DNA of 26,959 bases from DASUAO01 sp046484625 (lineage in GTDB: Bacteria > Actinomycetota > Acidimicrobiia > IMCC26256 > PALSA-555). This document shows, piece by piece, positions 13,394-21,603 of the stretch. Where the stretch lies: positions 1-26,959 of the forward strand of contig JAWOIO010000011.1 of assembly GCA_046484625.1 (NCBI GenBank), written 5' to 3'. The notes under the pieces are model-generated. The model searched no databases. It saw nothing but the letters and a program-made list of their open reading frames with translations, and was not told where the DNA came from. Every line of letters begins with the position of its first letter. Position 1 is the first letter of the stretch. The position numbers were made by a program, and so were the translations under genes.

Positions 13394-15190
13394 ATGGCCC
13401 ACGACCCGGTGCTGCAGCTCGGGGTGATCGTGGTCGCGGGGATCGCGGCGCAGTGGCTCGCCTGGCGCATCCAACTGCCTGCGATCGTCCTGCTGCTCGT
13501 CGCCGGATTCGCCGTCGGTCCCCTCGGCGGCATCGTGACCCCCGACGCGCTGCTCGGGCCGAGCCTCCCCGCTGTCGTGTCGCTGGGGGTCGGGCTCGTC
13601 CTGTTCGAAGGAAGCCTCGGACTCGACCTCCGTCAGCTGAAGGCGGCCCGGCGCGTCATCCTCCTCCTCGTGACCGTCGGGGTGCTGGTCACCTGGGCGG
13701 CGGCGACCGGCGCCGCGTCGGTCGTGCTCGACCTCCGCCCTGGGCTCGCGCTCTTGGTCGGCGCGATCTGCGTCGTGACGGGACCCACGGTCATCGGCCC
13801 GCTGCTCGCGCACATCCGACCGACGGGTGCGGTGGGCCCGGTCCTGCGGGGGGAAGGGATCCTCGGGGACGCCATCGGAGCGATGCTCGCCGTTCTCGTC
13901 TTCGAGGCCGTGCTCGCGCAGGAGGGGCCGGGCGCGGCCACCGGCACGGTGGTGCGCGGGGTGCTGGTCACGATCGGTGCCGGTACGGCACTCGGGCTCC
14001 TCGCCGCGGGACTCCTCGTCGTCCTGCTCCGCAGGTTCCTCGTTCCGGACTTCCTCCAGAGCGCAGTGACGATCGGCGTGGTGCTCGGTGCGTTCACGAT
14101 CGCGAACGAGATCCAGGAGGAGGCCGGCCTCCTCACCGTCACCGTCACGGGAATCGCGCTCGCGACGCAGCGATGGGTGTCGATCCGCCAGATCGTCGAG
14201 TTCAGCGAGTCGGTCGGGATCCTCGTGGTCTCCGGACTGTTCATCGTGCTGTCGGCGCGCCTCGGCACTTCTGACCTCGAGGGGATCGGCGTGCGGGCCC
14301 TCCTGTTCCTCGCTGTCCTCATCGTCGCGATCCGCCCGCTCGCGGTCGGGTTGGCGTCCCTCGGGTCGAAGCTGGCCCGACGCGAGCGGCTCTTCGTGGC
14401 GACCGTCGCGCCGCGCGGGATCGTTGCGGCCGCCACCGCGTCGATCTTCGGACTACGGCTCACCGAGGCCGGCGACACCGAGGCCCAACGCGTCACGTCG
14501 GTGATCTTCGTGGTGGTCGTCGGGACGATCCTCGTCTACGGCTTCGGCGCGCCATGGGTCGCCCGGCGGCTCGCGCTCGCCGAACGGTCCCCGCAGGGTG
14601 TGCTCATCGTGGGCGCGCACCCCTGGGCTCGGAGGGTTGCGCGGACTCTCGCCGATGCCGGCTTCCGGGTCGTGCTCGCCGACACGCAGTGGTCCCAGGT
14701 GTCGGCCGCGCGCCTCGACGGGTTCACCACCTACTTCGGCAGCGTGCTGTCGGGACGGGTGTTCGAGGAGCTCGATCTCGCCGGGATCGGCCGGCTGCTC
14801 GCGCTCACGGCGAACGACGAGCTGAACGCCCTCGCTGCGCAGCGGTTCGCGCCGCTCTTCGGGTCCGAGCACGTGTACCAGCTCCCACCGTCGCGAGCGA
14901 CCGGGGGACGCGACGAACTACCCGAGCACCTGTCCGGCCGACTCCTGTTCTCGGCGGACGCCACGTACTCGGAGCTCTCCGAGCGGTTCTCGGCCGGGAC
15001 GACGATGAAGTCGACGCAGATCACGGAGCAGTTCGAGATGTCCGACTTCTGGGGTCGCTACGGCGACGACGCGCTCCCGATGTTCCTCGTCAACGGCGAC
15101 CGCCTCAGCGTGGTCCCCGCCGGGGGGAAACCCGAGGTACGCCCGGGCCAGCGGGTCGTCGCGCTCGTCGCCGAGCCGCGCGAGGACTGA
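13394..15190 (+). CDS. Cation/proton antiporter (CPA family, NhaP-like) with C-terminal TrkA-N-like domain
   Basis: This 598-residue protein has about 12 hydrophobic segments in residues 1-385, then a cytoplasmic part of about 210 residues. The transport core shows VLFEGSLGLDL (70-79), VVTGPTVIGPLL (127-138) and RGEGILGDAIGA (152-163), where D159 is the likely ion-binding acid. The Asp-Pro pair of many CPA1 proteins is Gly-Pro here, as in other TGPTV-type antiporters. The C-terminal part starts LIVGAHPWARRVARTLADAG, a Rossmann-like TrkA-N fold with a degenerate glycine motif, followed by a second regulatory lobe. It exchanges Na+ or K+ for H+ across the membrane. Its stop lies 16 bp from the convergent aminotransferase stop. 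Confidence 0.88.
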   Translation: MAHDPVLQLGVIVVAGIAAQWLAWRIQLPAIVLLLVAGFAVGPLGGIVTPDALLGPSLPAVVSLGVGLVLFEGSLGLDLRQLKAARRVILLLVTVGVLVTWAAATGAASVVLDLRPGLALLVGAICVVTGPTVIGPLLAHIRPTGAVGPVLRGEGILGDAIGAMLAVLVFEAVLAQEGPGAATGTVVRGVLVTIGAGTALGLLAAGLLVVLLRRFLVPDFLQSAVTIGVVLGAFTIANEIQEEAGLLTVTVTGIALATQRWVSIRQIVEFSESVGILVVSGLFIVLSARLGTSDLEGIGVRALLFLAVLIVAIRPLAVGLASLGSKLARRERLFVATVAPRGIVAAATASIFGLRLTEAGDTEAQRVTSVIFVVVVGTILVYGFGAPWVARRLALAERSPQGVLIVGAHPWARRVARTLADAGFRVVLADTQWSQVSAARLDGFTTYFGSVLSGRVFEELDLAGIGRLLALTANDELNALAAQRFAPLFGSEHVYQLPPSRATGGRDELPEHLSGRLLFSADATYSELSERFSAGTTMKSTQITEQFEMSDFWGRYGDDALPMFLVNGDRLSVVPAGGKPEVRPGQRVVALVAEPRED

Positions 15191-15206
15191 GTCCGCACCC
15201 TCCTGG

Positions 15207-16562
15207 TCAGGCGGCGACCGCGGCGCAGAACGCGGCGAAGGCCTCGATGTAGGCGTCGATGTCGTCGTCGGTGTGCATGACCGAGAGCGTCCACTGCTCC
15301 TCGTCGCCGGGGGTCATGAACACCCCGCGGTTGAGCACCCACGGGAACGATGCCTCGTAGAGCTCGGTGCGGGTCTCGAGGAAGTCGCGGTAGCTCTGGA
15401 GGGGCTCCTCGCGGTAGGAGACGCATCCCTTCGCGCCGAGGTCGACGACATGGGCCGGGAGCCCGTGCTCGGCGATGGCCTTGCCGAGCCCGTCGGCCAG
15501 CCGCGCCCCGAGCTCCCCGAGCCGTACGTACGCGTCGGGGGTCAGGACCTCGGTGAGGGCCGCGAGTCCCGCAGCCGCGACGAGCGGGTTGCCGTTGAAG
15601 GTCCCCTGTTGTGCCGCGCCGTGCTCGATGACCTCCATGACGGACGCCTTGCCGCCGAACGCGGCGGTGGGCGTCCCGCCACCGATGGCCTTCGCGAAGC
15701 ATGCGAGGTCGGGTTGGACGCCGTAGCGCTCGATCGCGCCGCCCTCGGCGATCGTGGCGCCCGACTTCACCTCGTCGAAGATGAGGACGACGTCGTGCTT
15801 GGTGCAGAGGTCGCGGACGCCCTCCAGGTAGCCGGGCTGGGGCACGACGACCCCGATGTTCATCATCACCGGCTCCATGATCAGGCAGGCGAGCTCCTTG
15901 CCCCGCTCTTCGAAGAGACGCGTCGTGGCCGGGAGGTCGTTGAAGGGGACGGCGACGGTCAGGCGCGCCATCTCGGCCGGGATGCCCTTCGACATCGGCG
16001 CGGACGCGGGCGCTTCCCGACCGCCCATCGCGTCGGCGTTCGGGACGACCGAGAACATCACCGTGTCGTGGTGGCCGTGGTACGAGCCCTCGACCTTGGC
16101 GACCACGTCGCGACCGGTCGCCGCGCGTGCGATCCGGATGGCGTCCATCGTCGCTTCGGTCCCGGAGTTGGCGAAGCGCACCTTCTCGAGGCCGAAGCGC
16201 CGGCACAGCTCCTCGGCGAACGCCACCGTGACCTCTGTCGTCGCGGCGAAGTGCGTCCCCGTCCGCACCGCCCGGTCGACGGCCTCCACGATCTTCGGGT
16301 TGGCGTGACCGACGACGTTGCAGCCGAACCCACCGTGGAAGTCGACGCGCTCGGTGTCGTCGACGTCCCAGACGTGGGAGCCCTCCCCTCGGGCGATGTA
16401 GATCGGGTACGGGTCGCCCGCCTGGAAGGTCGAGGCCACCCCGTACGGCAGGTGCTGCACCGCCCGCTCGTAGAGCGCCTTCGACCCCGGCGTCGCCTCG
16501 AGCAACCGCGGCATCTCCGCCGCCTCGATCGCCTTGGCGTTCTTCGTGAACTTGTCAGCCAT
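15207..16562 (-). CDS. HemL-like class III aminotransferase in the polyamine block
   Basis: This 451-residue fold type I PLP enzyme has NSGTEA (132-137), SYHGHHD (160-166), the cofactor aspartate D263 in FDEVKSG and the Schiff-base lysine K291 in CFAKAIGGGTP. It resembles glutamate-1-semialdehyde aminomutase, but FAKAIGGG and a loop at about 172-200 place it with HemL-like aminotransferases of uncertain substrate; no other haem genes are present. ATG 16562 has AAGGGA directly upstream. It lies 186 bp downstream of the gamma-aminobutyraldehyde-type dehydrogenase on the same strand, with a hairpin between them, so it may have its own promoter. Transamination of GABA or a related omega-amino acid would suit the location, but that is inference. 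Confidence 0.85.
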   Translation of the reverse strand: MADKFTKNAKAIEAAEMPRLLEATPGSKALYERAVQHLPYGVASTFQAGDPYPIYIARGEGSHVWDVDDTERVDFHGGFGCNVVGHANPKIVEAVDRAVRTGTHFAATTEVTVAFAEELCRRFGLEKVRFANSGTEATMDAIRIARAATGRDVVAKVEGSYHGHHDTVMFSVVPNADAMGGREAPASAPMSKGIPAEMARLTVAVPFNDLPATTRLFEERGKELACLIMEPVMMNIGVVVPQPGYLEGVRDLCTKHDVVLIFDEVKSGATIAEGGAIERYGVQPDLACFAKAIGGGTPTAAFGGKASVMEVIEHGAAQQGTFNGNPLVAAAGLAALTEVLTPDAYVRLGELGARLADGLGKAIAEHGLPAHVVDLGAKGCVSYREEPLQSYRDFLETRTELYEASFPWVLNRGVFMTPGDEEQWTLSVMHTDDDIDAYIEAFAAFCAAVAA

Positions 16563-16695
16563 TTCCCTTATCCCTTTTCGTCTGCGATCGAGGTTCGCGT
16601 GCTTGCGCTCAGCGGCGAGCCGCTAGTGGCTCACGGGTTGCAGTGTCGAGGCAGGGGCCGGACGGCCGCCGCGGACGCACTGGGCTTCGGAGGAA

Positions 16696-16740
16696 GCGGT
16701 GGTCGGCCGGCACCTGCCGGTATCCGGTCGGCCCCACCGC
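16696..16740. terminator. Nested hairpin downstream of the aminobutyraldehyde dehydrogenase gene
   Basis: GCGGTGG (16696-16702) pairs with CCACCGC (16734-16740), and inside it CCGGCA (16707-16712) pairs with TGCCGG (16715-16720). It begins 8 bp beyond the minus-strand stop at 16749. There is no clear T-tract. A further small hairpin, AGCGGC-GA-GCCGCT, is at 16611-16624, closer to the next gene. Confidence 0.4.
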
Positions 16741-16748
16741 GGTCCCAA

Positions 16749-18170
16749 CTACCACTTGACCATCACGTGCTTCAGCTCGGTGTACGCCTCGATCGCATAG
16801 ATCGACATGTCCTTGCCGTACCCGGACTGCTTGAACCCCCCGTGCGGGAGCTCGGAGACGATCGGGATGTGGTCGTTCACCCAGACCGTGCCGAAGTGCA
16901 GCAGCGCCGACATCTTCATGGCGCGGCCGACGTCGCGGGTCCAGACGCTCGCCGCGAGCCCGTAGTCGACGTCGTTGGCCCAGGCGAGGGCCTCGTCCTC
17001 GTCGGAGAAGCGCTGCACGGTGACGACCGGACCGAACACCTCCCGCTGGATGATCTCGGAGTCCTGGGCCGCGCCGACGACAACCGACGGCTCGTAGAAG
17101 AAGCCGGCTCCGTCGATCGCCTTGCCGCCGGCCGCGACGTCGGCCCCGGCGTCACGGGCCCGGTCGACGAAGCCGACGACCCGCTCGAGCTGGGAAGCGG
17201 AGACCACGGGGCCCATCGCGACGTCGGGGTCGTGCGGGTTCCCGGTCTTGATCCCGCCGACGGCATCGGTGAGCCCGGCGACGAAGCGGTCGTGGACCTT
17301 GGGGCCGGCGAGCACGCGGCACGGCGCGGTGCAGTCCTGGCCCGAGTTGTAGTAGCTGGCCTCGGCGAGTGTGGCGACGACGGCGTCGACGTCGGCGTCG
17401 TCGAAGACGATCACCGGCGCCTTGCCCCCGAGCTCGAGGTGGACCCGCTTGAGCGAGTCGGACGCGGCACGGGCGATCGCCTTGCCGGTGCCCACGTCAC
17501 CGGTCAGGGAGACCATCGCGACGTCGGGGTGCGCGACGAGCGCAGCGCCCGCGGACTCGCCCTGGCCGGTGACGACGTTGAGCACACCCGGCGGCAGGAT
17601 GTCGGCGGTGATCTCGGCGAGGCGGAGCGCGCTCAGCGGGGTCATCTCAGAGGGCTTCAGTACGACGGTGTTGCCGGCCGCGAGCGCGGGGCCGACCTTC
17701 CAGGTGGCCATGTTCAGCGGGTAGTTCCACGGGGCGATCGACGCGACCACCCCGAGCGGATCGCGGCGCAGGAACGAGGTGTGCTCCTCCATGTACTCAC
17801 CCGCGGCCCGACCCTCGAGGAACCGGGCGCCGGCGGCGAAGAAACGCCAGTTGTCGACGGTGAGGTCCATCTCGAACTCGATGATCGACTCGGGCTTGCC
17901 GACGTTGTCGATCTCGAGCGTCTGGATGGTGTCGAGGTCGGCTTCGATCGCGTCGGCGACCTTGGCGAGGGCCTCCGAGCGCGCGCGCGGCGTCTGCTGG
18001 GACCATTCGGCGAATGCGGCCTTGGCCGCCTCGACCGCGGCGTCGACGTCGGCCGCGTCGCTCGAGGGCACGTCGGCGAGGGTGTCGCCGGTCGCGGGGT
18101 TGAGGACCGAGTCGGTGGCGCCGCTGGCGGCATCCTTCCACGCGCCGCCGATGTAGTTCTGGTGTGGCAT
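16749..18170 (-). CDS. Aldehyde dehydrogenase, gamma-aminobutyraldehyde type (PatD/PuuC-like)
   Basis: This 473-residue NAD-dependent ALDH has N150 in APWNYP, LKPSE (171-175), the catalytic glutamate E246 in LELGGKAP and the nucleophile C280 in NSGQDCTAP; the spacing of 34 is canonical. The S-G-Q-D-C-T-A form and the SGYGKDMS near the C-terminus are characteristic of gamma-aminobutyraldehyde (betaine-aldehyde-like) dehydrogenases. It would oxidise 4-aminobutanal, the product of putrescine oxidation or transamination, to GABA. ATG 18170 has GGAGGG 8 nt upstream. It is divergent from potA across a 176-bp region carrying two copies of the shared operator-like box, so import and degradation appear co-regulated. 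Confidence 0.9.
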   Translation of the reverse strand: MPHQNYIGGAWKDAASGATDSVLNPATGDTLADVPSSDAADVDAAVEAAKAAFAEWSQQTPRARSEALAKVADAIEADLDTIQTLEIDNVGKPESIIEFEMDLTVDNWRFFAAGARFLEGRAAGEYMEEHTSFLRRDPLGVVASIAPWNYPLNMATWKVGPALAAGNTVVLKPSEMTPLSALRLAEITADILPPGVLNVVTGQGESAGAALVAHPDVAMVSLTGDVGTGKAIARAASDSLKRVHLELGGKAPVIVFDDADVDAVVATLAEASYYNSGQDCTAPCRVLAGPKVHDRFVAGLTDAVGGIKTGNPHDPDVAMGPVVSASQLERVVGFVDRARDAGADVAAGGKAIDGAGFFYEPSVVVGAAQDSEIIQREVFGPVVTVQRFSDEDEALAWANDVDYGLAASVWTRDVGRAMKMSALLHFGTVWVNDHIPIVSELPHGGFKQSGYGKDMSIYAIEAYTELKHVMVKW

Positions 18171-18197
18171 GGCTATGACCCTCCGTCGTGTGGGACC

Positions 18198-18300
18198 ACG
18201 ATATTGGAGGCTGGCTCCCCATCGCGCAAGGGAATCCGTCGTGAAGGACGAGCTCAGGAGCGGAATCCCTTGCGGAGTGACTTGGAATCGTGGGTACAGT
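18198..18300. promoter_or_regulatory. Divergent promoter region with two operator-like boxes (aldehyde dehydrogenase / potA)
   Basis: Minus-strand promoter: TTGCGC (18229-18224), 17 nt, then CAATAT (18206-18201); TATCGT (18203-18198) overlaps as an alternative. Plus-strand promoter: TTGCGG (18270-18275), 19 nt, then TACAGT (18295-18300). Each -35 is the end of the same element: CGGATTCCCTTGCG on the minus strand (18238-18225) and CGGAATCCCTTGCG on the plus strand (18261-18274). The left copy belongs to the 20-mer 18223-18242 that is identical to 4889-4908. The two boxes face outward 22 bp apart. Confidence 0.6.
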
Positions 18301-18346
18301 GCCCACCACCGAACACGGGGCTGCCGAAGAGGGGGTGCGCACCATC

Positions 18347-19540
18347 GTGGCCGACGAGACGTCGAGTGCCGCACCGAGCGCGCCTGCGGGGGCGAGCGAC
18401 GCCGTCATCGGCATCGAGAACGTGACGAAGCGGTTCGGGGAGTTCGTCGCGGTGGTCGATGCCGACTTCCGGATCGGTCGGGGCGAGTTCTTCTCGATGC
18501 TCGGTCCGTCCGGGTGCGGCAAGACCACGACGCTACGGATGATCGCCGGGTTCGAGCAGCCGACCTCGGGTCAGGTCACGCTCGAGGGCAAGGACGTCTC
18601 GCGGGTTCCCCCGTACAAGCGGAACGTGAACACGGTGTTCCAGCACTACGCCTTGTTCCCGCACATGTCCGTGTTCGACAACGTCGCGTTCGGACCCCGC
18701 GGCAAGCGGGTCGCCAAGGACGAGATCGAGCGGCGTTGCCGCGAGATGCTCGAGGTCGTGCGTCTCGCCGACTTCGCCGATCGCAAGCCGGGTCAGCTGT
18801 CGGGTGGGCAGCAGCAGCGTGTCGCCCTGGCTCGTGCCCTGGTCAACTACCCGAGTGCACTGCTCCTCGACGAGCCGCTCGGCGCGCTCGACCTGAAGCT
18901 GCGCCAGGCGATGCAGCTCGAGCTCAAGCGGATCCAGCGTGAGGTGGGGATCACGTTCGTCTACGTGACCCACGACCAGGAGGAAGCCCTCACGATGTCG
19001 GACCGCATCGCGGTCATGAGCGAGGGCAACGTCGAGCAGATCGGGACGCCCGAAGACATCTACCACTCGCCGACGACGGTGTTCGTCGCCGGCTTCATCG
19101 GTGTCGCGAACCTCATCCCTGCGACGGTCGAGTCGCTGAAGGGCGACCAGGCCGAGGTCACACTCCCCGGTGGGACGCGCACGACGGTCCCGGTCACCCA
19201 CGTCGAGACCGCGGCCGGCAACGCCGGGACGGTCATGGTGCGACCGGAGCGAATGCAGGTGCTGATGGACGAGCCCGCCGGCGACGCACCGCGCCTTCGG
19301 CTCACCGTCGCCAACCTGGTGTTCCAGGGCCCCGTCGTCCGGGCCGCGCTGCGGACCGCCGACGGAACCGAGGTCATCGGGCAGATCGGCCCCGAGGACG
19401 ATCTGCCGATGCTTCGTCCCGGGGCTGAGGTCTGGGCGACCTGGGACGCTGACGCGGCCCGTCTGCTGCCGGCCTACGACCGGAAGTTCACCGACAAGTC
19501 CGAGATCGACGAGCTAGCAACGTTGGGAGCAACGACATGA
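18347..19540 (+). CDS. potA: Spermidine/putrescine-type ABC transporter ATPase
   Basis: This 397-residue ATPase energises polyamine import at the cytoplasmic face of the membrane. It has Walker A GPSGCGKTT (53-61), the Q-loop glutamine Q99 in VFQHYALFPHM, the ABC signature LSGGQQQR (151-158), Walker B LLLDEP (172-177) and the H-loop TYVTHDQEEA-type sequence. A C-terminal TOBE domain (about 290-380) is typical of PotA and other carbohydrate/opine/polyamine ATPases. Start: GTG 18347 with GAGGGG 11-15 nt upstream; GTG 18335 is an alternative, and GTG 18290 would lie upstream of the predicted -10. Its stop overlaps the binding-protein ATG (ATGA). The polyamine class rests on the neighbouring permeases and catabolic genes. 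Confidence 0.92.
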   Translation: MADETSSAAPSAPAGASDAVIGIENVTKRFGEFVAVVDADFRIGRGEFFSMLGPSGCGKTTTLRMIAGFEQPTSGQVTLEGKDVSRVPPYKRNVNTVFQHYALFPHMSVFDNVAFGPRGKRVAKDEIERRCREMLEVVRLADFADRKPGQLSGGQQQRVALARALVNYPSALLLDEPLGALDLKLRQAMQLELKRIQREVGITFVYVTHDQEEALTMSDRIAVMSEGNVEQIGTPEDIYHSPTTVFVAGFIGVANLIPATVESLKGDQAEVTLPGGTRTTVPVTHVETAAGNAGTVMVRPERMQVLMDEPAGDAPRLRLTVANLVFQGPVVRAALRTADGTEVIGQIGPEDDLPMLRPGAEVWATWDADAARLLPAYDRKFTDKSEIDELATLGATT

Positions 19541-20697
19541 GTGCACGGAGACGGAACCGCACGACGGGATCGACGCCTTCGGGGGTGACGCGGCGCGAGT
19601 TCATCACACGCGGTGGGGCGACGCTGGGCGGGCTCGCGCTCGCGCCGGCGCTGCTGTCGTCGGGCAGCGCGTTTGCCGCCGCCCAGACCGACGGCCCCGG
19701 CGGCAAGGTCAACGTCCTGAACTGGCCGCTGTACATCGACAAGAAGTCCAAGAAGGACTTCACGAAGACCACTGGTGTCGCGCTGAAGTACAACGAGGGC
19801 ATCAACGACAACAACGAGTTCTTCGCGAAGTACCAGGAGGAGCTCTCCCAGAACCGCAGCATCGGGTTCGACATCGTCATCCCCACGAGCTGGATGGCGC
19901 AGCGGCTCATCGACCTCGGCTACGTCCAGAAGCTTCCGTTGGGAGACATCCCCAACGCGGCGAACCTGTCGCCGGGCTTCCAGAACCCGCTGTGGGATCC
20001 CACGGGTGAGTACTCGCTCCCGTGGCAGACCGGCATCACCGGGATCGCCTACAACCTGGAGGCGACCGGCCGCGAGCTCACCAGCATCAACGACCTCTTC
20101 GACAAGGAGTTCAAGGGCAAGATCGGTGTCCTGTCCGAGATGCGCGACACGATGGGTCTGATGGCCCTCTCCGAGGGGATAGACCCGGCGACGATCACCT
20201 TCGCCCAGGCCAAGCCGGCGTTCAAGAAGCTGGAGAAGGCGTCGAACAGCGGCCAGATCCGGCGCTTCACCGGGAACGACTACCAGGACGACCTCGTCGC
20301 GGGGAACTTCGCTGCGTGCATCGGCTGGTCGGGCGACGTCGCACAGCTGCTCATCGAGAACGACAACCTCCGCTTCGTCATCCCCGACGAGGGCGGGATG
20401 CGATGGGCCGACACGATGCTGTGGGTGACCCCGTCGGACAACAGCGACGGTGTCGCGGCGTGGATGAACTACTTCTACGACCCGACGGTGGCGGCACGGG
20501 TCGCGAACTTCGTCCAGTACATCTCGCCCGTCGACGGGATCAAGGAAGCGCTCGCCGAGATCGACCCCGTCGCGGCCGAGAGCGAGCTGATCTTCCCGAC
20601 CGAGGAGACCCAGGCTCGGTTGAAGACGTTCGGCGCGCTGGACTCTGAGGAGGAGGAGAAGTTCGACAACCGCTTCGCCGAGATCGCGGGCGCGTAG
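19537..20697 (+). CDS. potD: Polyamine-binding extracellular protein, Tat-exported
   Basis: This 386-residue PotD/PotF-like substrate-binding protein has a twin-arginine signal: basic start, then TRREFITRGG with R19-R20, a hydrophobic stretch, and an A-F-A cleavage site near residue 47. There is no lipobox cysteine, unlike most Gram-positive binding proteins. The mature part begins VNVLNWPLYIDKKSKKDF, the usual PotD opening, with NEGINDNNEFFAKY following. Later blocks include PWQTGITGIAYN (ligand cleft) and GWSGDVAQL. ATG 19537 overlaps the potA stop. The binding protein lies second in the operon, before the permeases, which are 27 bp downstream. Confidence 0.92.
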   Translation: MSARRRNRTTGSTPSGVTRREFITRGGATLGGLALAPALLSSGSAFAAAQTDGPGGKVNVLNWPLYIDKKSKKDFTKTTGVALKYNEGINDNNEFFAKYQEELSQNRSIGFDIVIPTSWMAQRLIDLGYVQKLPLGDIPNAANLSPGFQNPLWDPTGEYSLPWQTGITGIAYNLEATGRELTSINDLFDKEFKGKIGVLSEMRDTMGLMALSEGIDPATITFAQAKPAFKKLEKASNSGQIRRFTGNDYQDDLVAGNFAACIGWSGDVAQLLIENDNLRFVIPDEGGMRWADTMLWVTPSDNSDGVAAWMNYFYDPTVAARVANFVQYISPVDGIKEALAEIDPVAAESELIFPTEETQARLKTFGALDSEEEEKFDNRFAEIAGA

Positions 20698-20724
20698 TCG
20701 TCACCAGGCCAGAAGGGCACCGGG

Positions 20725-21603
20725 GTGGCGGGGACGGCCCAACAGGGTGAGCGGCGACGACGCTTCGCGCCCTACGGGCTCCTCAGCCCCGGTGTCATCT
20801 GGATGGTCCTGTTCTTCCTGCTCCCGCTCGGGTACCTGTTCCGGGCGTCGCTGTCGACGCGCCCGAACCGCTTCGTCCCCAACGACCTCGACTTCACGTG
20901 GCAGTGGAGCAACTACTCCGACGCGCTCTCGCAGTTCGGTGAGCAGTTCCAGCGCTCGTTCGTGTACGCGGGGATCACCACGGTGCTCGCGATCGCGATC
21001 GGGTTCCCGCTCGCGTACTTCATCGCGTTCCGGGGCGGGAAGTACAAGAACCTGCTCCTCGGGCTCGTCGTCGTGCCGTTCTTCACCACCTACCTGATCC
21101 GCACGATCGCCTGGAAGACGATCCTCGCCGACACGGGGATCGTCGTTGACGTGCTGCGGACGATCGGCATCCTCGGCTCGGACGGGCGCCTGCTCGCCAC
21201 GCCCGCAGGTGTGATCGGCGGTCTCACCTACAACTTCCTGCCGTTCATGATCCTCCCGATCTACGTGAGCCTCGAGAAGATCGACCCCGACCTCGTCGCT
21301 GCGGCGAAGGATCTCTACTCGACGCCGGGGCGCGCGTTCCGCAAGGTCGTGTTCCCGCTCGCGATCCCGGGGGTGATCGCAGGCAGCCTGCTGACGTTCA
21401 TCCCGGCGTGCGGCGACTTCGTGAACTCGGTGTTCCTCGGCAGCCCGCAGACGACGATGATCGGCAACGTCGTCCAGAACCAGTTCCTCGTCCAGCTCGA
21501 CTACCCGACCGCGGCCGCGCTCGGGTTCATCCTCATGGTGATCATCACGATCGCGGTGCTGATCTATGCCCGCATCCTCGGCACCGAGGATCTGACCGGA
21601 TGA
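20725..21603 (+). CDS. potB: Polyamine ABC transporter permease, PotB type
   Basis: This 292-residue inner-membrane permease has six predicted transmembrane helices. The first is YGLLSPGVIWMVLFFLLPLG near residues 17-36. The cytoplasmic EAA loop reads AAKDLYSTPGRAFRKVVFPL-AIPG near 200-225 and contacts the ATPase. GTG 20725 has AAGGG about 8 nt upstream. A weak or displaced start is possible but no better ATG exists. Its stop overlaps the ATG of the second permease (ATGA). Length and topology are normal for PotB/PotH. Confidence 0.93.
   Translation: MAGTAQQGERRRRFAPYGLLSPGVIWMVLFFLLPLGYLFRASLSTRPNRFVPNDLDFTWQWSNYSDALSQFGEQFQRSFVYAGITTVLAIAIGFPLAYFIAFRGGKYKNLLLGLVVVPFFTTYLIRTIAWKTILADTGIVVDVLRTIGILGSDGRLLATPAGVIGGLTYNFLPFMILPIYVSLEKIDPDLVAAAKDLYSTPGRAFRKVVFPLAIPGVIAGSLLTFIPACGDFVNSVFLGSPQTTMIGNVVQNQFLVQLDYPTAAALGFILMVIITIAVLIYARILGTEDLTG

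Noticed and set aside
15207..16562. True hemL (haem biosynthesis)
   Set aside because: No haem genes are adjacent, and the location next to polyamine genes favours another substrate; not excluded, so no symbol was given.
15273..18425. A 1050-codon plus-strand open frame
   Set aside because: It is antisense to the HemL-like aminotransferase and the aldehyde dehydrogenase and shows the same shadow composition, with no motif.
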